In this document: positions 8,780 to 14,523 of the stretch, piece by piece
Layout: the number at the start of each line of letters is the position of its first letter
Position numbering within the stretch: position 1 is the first letter of the stretch
Origin: Methanocorpusculum sp.
GTDB taxonomy: Archaea > Halobacteriota > Methanomicrobia > Methanomicrobiales > Methanocorpusculaceae
Length of the DNA: 23,455 nt
Reading direction: 5' to 3'
Assembly: GCA_029987395.1 (NCBI GenBank)
Contig: DALTVX010000030.1
Span: forward strand, 1 to 23,455
Notes under the pieces: model-generated
Told to the model about the DNA's origin: nothing
The model's input: only the letters and a program-made list of their open reading frames with translations
Databases searched by the model: none
Position numbers and translations under genes: made by a program

Positions 8780-8836
8780 TTACTAAATCCAAATTACTAA
8801 TATCTTATTTTTAGTAATTACAAAAGTATATACTTA
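8780..8836 (-). promoter_or_regulatory. Fic promoter with TTACTAA operator-like sites
   Basis: Three half-sites precede the Fic start: TTACTAA at 8780-8786 and 8794-8800, and the inverted TTAGTAA at 8811-8817. Together 8793-8818 form an inverted repeat with a 10-base spacer. The palindrome AAGTATATACTT (8824-8835) is a plausible TATA box on the minus strand; transcription would then start near 8804, inside the inverted repeat. This is the layout expected for repression by a bound protein. Confidence 0.5.
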
Positions 8837-8851
8837 TGGATGAGGGGGGGC

Positions 8852-9010
8852 TCAGTATATATCCGAAATATTTTGCTTGATTATCCCCTTCGCCCTCTCC
8901 TCATCCATCTCCACCACCCTCACCTCATTTCTATCTGACAGATACAAACACACCCCGGGATCCGTCCCAAACATATTCTTCGCCCACAGGAAATAAACCT
9001 CAAGCCGCCC
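8852..9010 (-). pseudogene. Remnant of a coding sequence, no start codon
   Basis: On the minus strand an open frame from an in-frame stop at 9011-9013 to the TGA at 8852-8854 encodes 52 protein-like residues: GRLEVYFLWAKNMFG, then a middle part, then KGIIKQNISDIY. There is no plausible start codon near its beginning. It is in the same frame as the upstream ORF 9029-9436 and is separated from it only by a type B hairpin repeat containing stops. The simplest reading is that both are pieces of one gene interrupted by the repeat. It could instead be a decayed unrelated gene. No family recognised. Confidence 0.4.
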
Positions 9011-9027
9011 CTAACGGGTCAGCCCGC
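9005..9027 (+). repeat. Left 23-base inverted repeat around orphan ORF
   Basis: This sequence begins CCGCCCCTAACGGG and ends GCCCGC. Its reverse complement recurs at 9475-9497 with 20 of 23 positions identical; the three differences are adjacent. It is also a type B-like hairpin related to the one at 18347-18376. Confidence 0.75.
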
Positions 9028-9028
9028 A

Positions 9029-9436
9029 TCAACTTCTCTCGCATTCGATCCACTCATTTCTCAGTTTACTTTCTATGAGCGGCTCATACATTTCGCGATA
9101 GTCCGGGAGGGTGAGCTGACTCACGACTTTGCGGATCTCCACATCAAGCCGGAAGTATTCTTTGGCGAGCCGGTCGATCCGCATATTTTCTTCAAAGATC
9201 TGCTGCCGGATCACTTCTTTTGCTAGGTCATTGACATCCGGCCCGGATAACCGGTCCCGTCCGTGATCCACCTTTCGCCGTAAGGTGACCATCATTTCCA
9301 TCGTATTGTCCTTTCTTTTCATCAGACGGACAAGCTCAATTTTTATTCCATACCCAGGATCAAACATCCTCGAACACCTCCAAATTATTTCGCTTCTGTC
9401 CTCTCGTATCCACAGAAGACGATTCTCACATATCAC
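9029..9436 (-). CDS. Orphan ORF, charged alpha-helical protein of unknown function
   Basis: This 135-residue protein is rich in Arg, Glu and Lys, with a predicted helical middle (NDLAKEVIRQQIFEENM, RIDRLAKEYFRLDVEIRK). It has no signal peptide, membrane segment or recognised domain. The ATG at 9436 is used; a TATA-like GTTAATAA at 9450-9457 is upstream and there is no clear ribosome-binding site. Starts at internal Met codons (residue 24 or later) are possible. The ORF is enclosed by 23-base inverted repeats and may be the front part of a gene whose end survives at 8852-9010. It may be expressed or already decaying. Confidence 0.5.
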   Translation of the reverse strand: MICENRLLWIREDRSEIIWRCSRMFDPGYGIKIELVRLMKRKDNTMEMMVTLRRKVDHGRDRLSGPDVNDLAKEVIRQQIFEENMRIDRLAKEYFRLDVEIRKVVSQLTLPDYREMYEPLIESKLRNEWIECERS

Positions 9437-9474
9437 TATGAGGTGGTTCGTTATTAACCCCTGACCGCGCGGTC

Positions 9475-9497
9475 GCGGGCCGTCCCGTTAGGGGCGG
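9475..9497 (-). repeat. Right 23-base inverted repeat around orphan ORF
   Basis: This is the inverted partner of 9005-9027 (20 of 23 identical). It can form a hairpin with GCCG/CGGC and CCC/GGG stems, the type B plan. The neighbouring array continues to 9595. Confidence 0.75.
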
Positions 9498-9595
9498 CAT
9501 TAGCCGAAGCGGGTTGGATGCGACGCATACAACCTCAGCTGAGCAAGGCTTTGCCTTGCGAGCAAGTGATGAACGAAGTGAAATAGACTTGCGAG
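9498..9595 (-). repeat. Locus 2 hairpin array, minus orientation
   Basis: Read on the minus strand this holds two type A hairpins and a type B unit. The distal A hairpin (about 9562-9592) has a GCAAGT/ACTTGC stem with a long loop. The next (9540-9562) is GCAAGGC-AAA-GCCTTGC. The B unit (9509-9539) has GGTTG pairing with CAACC and an apical ATGC-GTC-GCAT stem. The spacer 9437-9863 otherwise shows no gene. Confidence 0.75.
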
Positions 9596-9702
9596 CCGAT
9601 AGTGCTCAGGGTGTGGCAAAAAAGGGGGTTCTCCTCACTGACCACCCTGTTTTTTCTGTCAGAAAATGAGGGTGAACGTTGATTTTTGGGCGTACATCGT
9701 CA

Positions 9703-9771
9703 TCGCAAGGCAAAGCCTTGCTCACAAGCCTATCGTCTTGTTCGGCTGAGGGTGTGCTCAATGAACCCGCC
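9703..9771 (+). repeat. Locus 2 hairpin array, plus orientation
   Basis: A type A hairpin (GCAAGGC-AAA-GCCTTGC, 9703-9723) is followed by a second, weaker one (ACAAG/CTTGT, 9724-9741). A type B unit (GGCTGAGGGT...ACCCGCC, 9744-9771) comes next. It faces the minus-oriented array at 9475-9595, repeating the inverted layout seen at locus 3. Confidence 0.7.
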
Positions 9772-9863
9772 CCGCCTAGCCAAGATTGATGACTTTCACG
9801 CCAATATGTTTCGGATAAAAAAAGAGAAGCAAATTTATCTCATACACTCAAAGCACAAAAAAA

Positions 9864-10841
9864 TCAGGGAAGCCTGATCGTTCCAACCACACGGAGCTTT
9901 CCTCCGTCCAGATAATGGATCACCGCAGAGTCGCCCGGTTTATACACAAGCGGTGTATCCAGTTCCAGAGTCAGTTTCGGATCATGCCAGTCGGATCCGT
10001 TCTCGACCTTCATCACCCGTGCAGACAAAAACTGCATCCAGTGACCGATCGAGACCACCATCTGCTCTTTGATCTCCGATGGCCAGTACTTCACCAGATG
10101 TGCATCGCCAGTGATAGTGGTCGTGTGCGTGACCTTTGGATCGGTCGTCAAAACAAATCCTCTATCCAGCTCCTCGGCATCAATGTCCTTTAACGCACAA
10201 CCTACACGGTCGCCTGCATATGCCCAGGCAAAATCATCATCATGCTTCTGCACAGACCGGATCTGAGCGACCTTGTCCAGCGGCTCGACACGCACCTTAT
10301 CATGTTTTTTGATCCAGCCGTCGGAAACACAGCCGAGAATAACTGTACCGATACCCCGCACATTGAAGTGGTGATCGATCGGTACCGATCCCACTGCTCC
10401 GTCTTTTGGCTCGATATCCAGCTGTTCTGCCGCACGCTGCAGAAGACTTGCCGAAAGACCAATGTGATCCTCTTCCATTATAGTATAGTTTTCGAGAACC
10501 GTTCCCTTGATCAGAGGTGCGATCTGTTTTGGCTGGATATAATTCTGCAAAATGATCGTGCCGTTTTTCACATCCGCACAGTCAAGCATCAGGATCCATT
10601 CGGCGACCATCGGTGTGATCTCCGAGATTACCACGATCGCTTCGTGGGCCATTGAAACAACATAAAATAAAGGAGCAAGCCTCTCAGGATATCTGGTAGG
10701 TTCCAGAAGTGTTACGGTATCGTGACCTTTTTTCAAATTATAGAAGGTGATATCTGTACTGGTTCCTTTTTTCCCGAGATCTCGGGCATATCCGTTAGGA
10801 GCTAGTACAGCGACGTTTAAGTTCGGCATGGTTATACTCAT
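9864..10841 (-). CDS. EF-1A/SelB-like protein without GTPase motifs
   Basis: This 325-residue protein resembles the translational GTPases of the EF-1A/EF-Tu/SelB group. The C-terminal half contains the beta-barrel domain 2 pattern (VRGIGTVILGCVSDGWIKKHDKVRVEP, split here at its glycine turns) and a domain 3-like end (DTPLVYKPGDSAVIHYLDG). The N-terminal 110 residues keep the general G-domain size, but the P-loop GxxxxGK, the DxxG motif and the NKxD motif are not visible. It should therefore not bind GTP in the usual way. It may be the archaeal SelB-like paralogue of methanogens; that assignment is from memory. Start is ATG 10841 or 10829 (MPNLNVAV). A TATA-like element at about 10857-10866 fits either. 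Single gene, divergent from the 60-aa gene. Confidence 0.7.
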   Translation of the reverse strand: MSITMPNLNVAVLAPNGYARDLGKKGTSTDITFYNLKKGHDTVTLLEPTRYPERLAPLFYVVSMAHEAIVVISEITPMVAEWILMLDCADVKNGTIILQNYIQPKQIAPLIKGTVLENYTIMEEDHIGLSASLLQRAAEQLDIEPKDGAVGSVPIDHHFNVRGIGTVILGCVSDGWIKKHDKVRVEPLDKVAQIRSVQKHDDDFAWAYAGDRVGCALKDIDAEELDRGFVLTTDPKVTHTTTITGDAHLVKYWPSEIKEQMVVSIGHWMQFLSARVMKVENGSDWHDPKLTLELDTPLVYKPGDSAVIHYLDGGKLRVVGTIRLP

Positions 10842-10980
10842 TGGTGTTTTCCCATCATTATATGTATGGGTATTGCCTTCTCTCTGACCTGCTCACTCAG
10901 TACACTCACCCCAAAAAGCCTAAAAAACAGGCAAAAAAATCCCACAACATTTATCCCTTAACCGTGCACATTAACAACAT
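10842..10980. promoter_or_regulatory. Divergent promoter region
   Basis: This 139-base spacer separates divergently transcribed genes. On the minus strand ATTATATGTA (about 10857-10866) is a TATA candidate for the EF-1A-like gene. On the plus strand ACATTTATCC (about 10947-10956) lies about 30 bases before the ATG at 10981. Neither start has a clear Shine-Dalgarno sequence. Confidence 0.4.
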
Positions 10981-11163
10981 ATGAAAAATGTAAAAACGTC
11001 AGTTGAAGGAGATATCCTTACTATTGAGGTCGATTTGTCTAAGGACTTCGGTCCCTCCACCTCGGGCAAGACCATAATCATTGGTTCGAGCATGGGAAAC
11101 AAACCGATCGACCGCAAACATCCTGACGTTCGCGTAGGCGTAAACGTATATAAGAAGGTTTAA
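10981..11163 (+). CDS. Conserved small protein, 60 residues
   Basis: This small protein has an N-terminal beta-strand pattern (VEGDILTIEVDLS), then FGPSTSGKT, a glycine/serine-rich turn (IGSSMGNKPI) and the ending VGVNVYKKV. I recall similar short proteins ending in GLNVYK in archaea and bacteria, but no function. The GPSTSGKT segment is only superficially like a P-loop; the protein is too small to be a NTPase. The gene has its own TATA-like element and is 63 bases before the next gene, so it may be partly co-transcribed with it. Confidence 0.75.
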   Translation: MKNVKTSVEGDILTIEVDLSKDFGPSTSGKTIIIGSSMGNKPIDRKHPDVRVGVNVYKKV

Positions 11164-11226
11164 AACTTCTTGGTCCATTCTATTTTCTATGTCTTCCCCA
11201 CGTTCACGTATAAATAGGATTTTTGT

Positions 11227-11904
11227 ATGCGTCCGTATGTAATAATCAATGTAGCAATGAGTGCTGACGGAAAGCTTGCCACCCGCGAAAGAAAACAGAC
11301 CAAGATATCTGGTCATGACGACTTTTTGCGTGTAGATCAGCTTCGTGCCAATTCCGACGCGATCATGGTAGGGATAGGCACCGTCCTCTCTGACGACCCC
11401 TCTCTTCGAATCAAAAGCGAAGAGTATGCCAGTATCCGAAAAGCAAACGGCAAAGATGCTCATCCCATGCGGGTCGTAATTGACAGTATGGCACGTATGC
11501 CCACCGACGGGGACATGTTCAAAAAAGGATCGGGTCGTGTGATCATTTTCGTCTCTGAAAAAGCCCCGAAGGAAAACTGTGACATTCTCAAGAAAAAGGC
11601 CATGGTTATCCGTGCCGGCCCGGATTTTGTCGATCTGGCAACAGCATTGGATGAACTCTCAAAGCTTGGGGTCGACCAGCTGATGGTCGAGGGGGGATCG
11701 ACCCTGTTATGGTCGTTTTTGAGCAGCGGTCTGTTTGACGAAATACGCACATATATCGGGGCACTAATCATTGGCGGCAAGGATGCTCCGACCCTTGCCG
11801 ATGGCACTGGGTTCATCGATCCAGCAGACTTCACCCGTCTTTCGCTCAAAAATGTTGAGCGTATCGATGACGGCGTTCTTCTGACGTGGACAAAAAAAGT
11901 GTGA
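11227..11904 (+). CDS. 2,5-diamino-6-ribosylamino-pyrimidinone 5'-phosphate reductase
   Basis: This 225-residue protein belongs to the RibD C-terminal reductase family. In archaea this stand-alone enzyme reduces the ribosyl side chain of 2,5-diamino-6-(ribosylamino)-4(3H)-pyrimidinone 5'-phosphate with NAD(P)H. That step leads to riboflavin and to the deazaflavin of F420. Typical blocks are PYVIINVAMSADGKLA at the N-terminus, SDAIMVGIGTVLSDDPSL, HPMRVVIDS and DQLMVEGGSTLLWSFL. Because the first block is conserved, the ATG at 11227 is the right start. The TATAAATA at 11209-11216 is too close to drive a transcript that includes it, so a promoter further up (TATTTTCTAT, 11181-11190) or read-through is more likely. 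The gene converges on the repeat block and uvrC. Confidence 0.88.
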   Translation: MRPYVIINVAMSADGKLATRERKQTKISGHDDFLRVDQLRANSDAIMVGIGTVLSDDPSLRIKSEEYASIRKANGKDAHPMRVVIDSMARMPTDGDMFKKGSGRVIIFVSEKAPKENCDILKKKAMVIRAGPDFVDLATALDELSKLGVDQLMVEGGSTLLWSFLSSGLFDEIRTYIGALIIGGKDAPTLADGTGFIDPADFTRLSLKNVERIDDGVLLTWTKKV

Positions 11905-12095
11905 TCCCAATCGAAAAGATACTGTGCTCTTAGGTTGTACTTTGATTTCGTGTACTGGATCAGTGTGGCATTATAAATAAAAAAACCGTGTTCACAAATC
12001 AGAGATTTGCTCTCCGACTCACTTCGTTCGCTGGAATCTCCGCGAATCCAATTAGATAAGGGCAATGTCGAGTGTTGAAACATGAGGTAAAAATC

Positions 12096-12290
12096 AACCG
12101 CGAATCGGCGCGAATCCCGCCCTTCGGGCTCCCAGAATCGGATTTGCTTTTCCTCACTCTCGCAAGTCTCTCGCAAGGCAAAGCCTTGCTCGGCTGAGGC
12201 CTCCCCTGCGGGTCGGCCCGCCTTCGATTTGCTCGTCCCTTCATCGGGATCGTTCGGGCAAATCCTATCGCCGCCCCAGCGGCTCATTGT
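12096..12290 (-). repeat. Core repeat, copy 2 (minus orientation)
   Basis: Bases 12096-12158 are the perfect complement of 12435-12497. The middle (about 12159-12215) differs from the other copies: it holds a type A hairpin (GCAAGGC-AAA-GCCTTGC) and a type B unit (GGCTGAGG...GGCCCGCC). The outer part (to about 12290) is homologous again and shares ATCGTTCGGGCAAATCCT-like sequence with copies 1 and 3. Confidence 0.8.
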
Positions 12291-12351
12291 TGAAAATATA
12301 TTTGATTTTAGGTAAAATAAAATTATTATGGGTAAATTATAATATTTATCC

Positions 12352-12497
12352 TCACAGGAGGCGCTGGGCGCTGACAGGATTTGCCCGAACGCTCCCGATG
12401 AGGGATGAGCAAGACAGCGTAGCTGGATTGCGAAAGTGAGGAAAAGCAAATCCGATTCTGGGAGCCCGAAGGGCGGGATTCGCGCCGATTCGCGGTT
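12352..12497 (+). repeat. Core repeat, copy 3 (plus orientation)
   Basis: This is 86/88 identical to copy 1 over 12373-12460. Its internal hairpin (12461-12476, GCCC-GAA-GGGC) replaces the GCAAGCC stem of copy 1, and the following 21 bases (12477-12497) are identical in both. It forms the right arm of the 720-base block. Confidence 0.85.
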
Positions 12498-12517
12498 CTT
12501 TTATTTATAATTCCACA

Positions 12518-12634
12518 CTCGCAAGTTTCCTTTGAAAACTTGGTCGCAAGTCTAACGACTTGCTTGGCTGAGGGCGACGACAAAGTCGTCACCCCGCCTC
12601 ACCTGAGGTCGTCCGCTCCGCGTTCAACCCGCCC
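12518..12634 (+). repeat. Hairpin array in right arm of locus 3
   Basis: Two type A hairpins lie in tandem: CAAGTTT/AAACTTG at 12518-12543, and GCAAGTC-TAAC-GACTTGC at 12544-12564. Two type B units follow: one with GACGAC-AAA-GTCGTC at about 12566-12600, and one with CGC-TCC-GCG at 12601-12634. Bases 12544-12623 match the reverse complement of 18266-18345 at 79 of 80 positions. Confidence 0.85.
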
Positions 12635-12679
12635 CGTACACGAAATCAAAGTACACACTGCGTAAGTCCCACTTAAATA

Positions 12680-14239
12680 TTATTTTATCAACCGTTTTTT
12701 CCGAAGCAGCCGGTTGTAGGTGACGGCAAATCGGTGGGCCTCGTCCCGTATTTCCTGGAGATACATATTTGCTTTGGTTTTTTTTCCAAACGGGAGTGGG
12801 AACGGTACGCCTGAAACGAACACCTCTTCTTCAGCTTTCGCAAGTGAGATAAGCGGGATGTCGGCTTCCAGTTCATCGAGGATCCGTTTGGCAGATGAGA
12901 GCTGGCCTTTGCCTCCGTCGATCACGATCAGGTCAGGCAGAGGTTTTTCCTCCTCGATCAAGCGGCTGTATCTTCTGCGTACAACCTCCGCCATCGAAGC
13001 AAAGTCGTCGATCCCGTCGACGGTTTTGATCTTGAACCGCCGATAATTCCTCTTATCTGGTCTGCCTGCCCGAAACTGGACCATCGACGCGACCGTATCG
13101 GTTCCTGAGAGGTGCGAGATATCGAAGCATTCGATGACGCTCGGTGGTGTCTTCAGACGAAGTGCCGCCTGAAGCTCGGTCACCTTCAGTTCCTCGCCAA
13201 AGTGGGTGGTCTCGATGTTTTTTCCGGCAAGCTCCAGTAGTTTTTTCTTCGCTCCTTGCTTTGGAACGGTGATCTTCACGATATGTCCGGCAATATCGCC
13301 CAAATATCTGCCGAGCGCTTCATCCAGCTCCTCCTCGACGATTATCTCCTTTGGAGCAGGGCTCTCGGTATAATATCTGGCAACGAACTCCTCGAAAAAT
13401 CCGTCGGCGGCATCAAAAATGAACTCGTCCCTGCCGCCAAGTGTTCCTTTGTACACATGGAACACCAGTAAATATACCAATCCATCGCGGACCCGGTAGG
13501 CGATAACGTCCTCGTCATGATCGATCTTTCTCGCAACATACTGACGTGCAGAAAGGTTTTCGACCGCTGTGATCATGTCCCGGCATAGGAGTGCTGCTTC
13601 GAATTCGGTGTTCTTTGCATACACCTCCATCTCCTCCTCAAGTTTATTTTTGATCTCCTTGGTGTTGCCTTTCAGCACATCGGCCGCATATGAACACTGT
13701 TTTTTGTAATCTTCGGGCGAGATATGGCCGCCGCACGGCCCTGAGCAGTTACCAATATGATACCTGAGACAGGGCCGGTTCTTCGGCATCGTTTTGCAGG
13801 ACCGGAGCCTGAATGTTTTTTTCACCACCGAAAGAACATGATCCCGTTCCTTTCCAGAGACGAATGGGCCGAAGAACTGCCCGTCTCCCCGTGTTTTTCT
13901 CGCTATCGTGATCCGAGGGTACTGTTCTTTGGTGAGTTCGATGTATGCATAGGATTTCGCATCCTTGAGATCGATATTATATTTTGGCTGATGATGTTTT
14001 ATCAGCGTATTTTCAAGAAGATACGCCTCCTCCTCGGTCTCGGTAACGATGTATTCGAAGAAACGGATCGTCTCCACAAGCTTCTGTGTTTTCGGGTCAT
14101 GATCCTTTTTCTGAAAGTAGGAGGAGACACGTTTTTTCAGATCTTTTGCTTTGCCAACATAAATTATCGCCCCATTTCCGTCCTTATAGAGGTAACAACC
14201 CGGCAAATGGGGAATATCGGCAAGATCAAAGGGTGGCAT
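12680..14239 (-). CDS. uvrC: UvrC, excinuclease ABC subunit C
   Basis: A 519-residue UvrC, the nuclease that cuts on both sides of damage marked by UvrA and UvrB. The N-terminal GIY-YIG domain has GCY at 14-16, YVG at 27-29 and catalytic Arg37. A cysteine region (CKTMPKNRPCLRYHIGNCSGPC) and a UVR-like helix pair in the middle follow. The second nuclease domain contains ECFDISHLSGTDTVASMV and LIVIDGGKGQL. The protein ends shortly after RDEAHRFAVTYNRLLR and lacks the C-terminal helix-hairpin-helix domain of most bacterial UvrC proteins. From memory, UvrC proteins of about 520 residues are usual in related methanogens, so this may be normal. The stop lies only 25 bases from the repeat block. Divergent from the small gene at 14282, with a 42-base shared promoter space. 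Confidence 0.95.
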   Translation of the reverse strand: MPPFDLADIPHLPGCYLYKDGNGAIIYVGKAKDLKKRVSSYFQKKDHDPKTQKLVETIRFFEYIVTETEEEAYLLENTLIKHHQPKYNIDLKDAKSYAYIELTKEQYPRITIARKTRGDGQFFGPFVSGKERDHVLSVVKKTFRLRSCKTMPKNRPCLRYHIGNCSGPCGGHISPEDYKKQCSYAADVLKGNTKEIKNKLEEEMEVYAKNTEFEAALLCRDMITAVENLSARQYVARKIDHDEDVIAYRVRDGLVYLLVFHVYKGTLGGRDEFIFDAADGFFEEFVARYYTESPAPKEIIVEEELDEALGRYLGDIAGHIVKITVPKQGAKKKLLELAGKNIETTHFGEELKVTELQAALRLKTPPSVIECFDISHLSGTDTVASMVQFRAGRPDKRNYRRFKIKTVDGIDDFASMAEVVRRRYSRLIEEEKPLPDLIVIDGGKGQLSSAKRILDELEADIPLISLAKAEEEVFVSGVPFPLPFGKKTKANMYLQEIRDEAHRFAVTYNRLLRKKRLIK

Positions 14240-14281
14240 TTACGGTAGGTTAATGTATGGTGGACTCTATCTTTAACTATT

Positions 14282-14509
14282 ATGGTTGTTCCTTGTCTAT
14301 CATGTATCCATATGGAATCTCACAGATATCTCTACCCCGAAGATCGGGATTTTCCCGATTACCACATCATCTGTAAATTGGGCGTCGATCATCCCGATCC
14401 CATGCCAAAATCAGGGTTCACCTGTGATAAGTATGAAAATAAACTCGCGATTTTGCCACGAGTGCGAAGAAGCGCTTGTGCGATCGAAATAGAACACATC
14501 AAAAAATAA
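14282..14509 (+). CDS. Small four-cysteine protein, probably metal-binding
   Basis: This 75-residue protein begins MVVPCLSCIHMESHRY and has Cys5, Cys8, Cys31 and Cys48 (a CxxC pair plus two single cysteines), a fifth cysteine near the C-terminus, and many His, Asp and Pro residues. The spacing suggests a small zinc-binding fold. I do not recognise a named family. The promoter-like TTAATGTA at about 14250-14257 is about 27 bases upstream, which fits a leaderless message. It fills the space between divergent uvrC and convergent DUF2070. The alternative start at 14286 in another frame lacks the cysteine pattern. Confidence 0.6.
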   Translation: MVVPCLSCIHMESHRYLYPEDRDFPDYHIICKLGVDHPDPMPKSGFTCDKYENKLAILPRVRRSACAIEIEHIKK

Positions 14510-14520
14510 TATTTTTTTAG
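14508..14520 (+). terminator. T-rich stretch, possible terminator of the small gene
   Basis: TAATATTTTTTTA directly follows the stop of the 75-residue gene and precedes the end of the convergent DUF2070 gene. Archaeal termination often uses such U-runs without a hairpin. Confidence 0.35.
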
Positions 14521-14523
14521 GCT

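Larger units (their letters stand above)
11936..12655. repeat. 720-base inverted-repeat block (locus 3)
   Basis: The block begins with TGTACTTTGATTTCGTGTAC at 11936-11955 and ends with its exact complement at 12636-12655. Inside each end a GTGTGG(C/A)ATTATAAATAAAA segment recurs: near 11963-11982 on the plus strand and near 12499-12518 on the minus strand. The core repeat then occurs twice in opposite orientation (12096-12158 and 12435-12497 are perfect complements over 63 bases) around an AT-rich centre at about 12290-12350. The right arm also carries four hairpins. No transposase or other gene is encoded, and no clear target-site duplication is visible. It lies between two convergent genes. 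Confidence 0.85.

Noticed and set aside
9437..9863. Possible integron attC sites
   Set aside because: Hairpins with variable stems recall attC sites, but the conserved attC core boxes are absent, the genes are not a cassette row, and no integrase is in the window.
10981..11163. GPSTSGKT as an ATP/GTP-binding P-loop in the 60-residue protein
   Set aside because: The protein is far too short for a P-loop fold and the preceding strand-loop pattern does not match Walker A.
11209..11216. TATAAATA as promoter of the reductase
   Set aside because: A start about 25 bases downstream would fall inside the conserved N-terminal coding sequence, so it cannot give a full message from the ATG at 11227.
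11460..12449. Long minus-strand open frame of 329 codons
   Set aside because: It is antisense to the well-supported reductase gene and then runs through the repeat block. Its resemblance to the minus-strand frame at 527-817 comes only from the shared DNA repeat.
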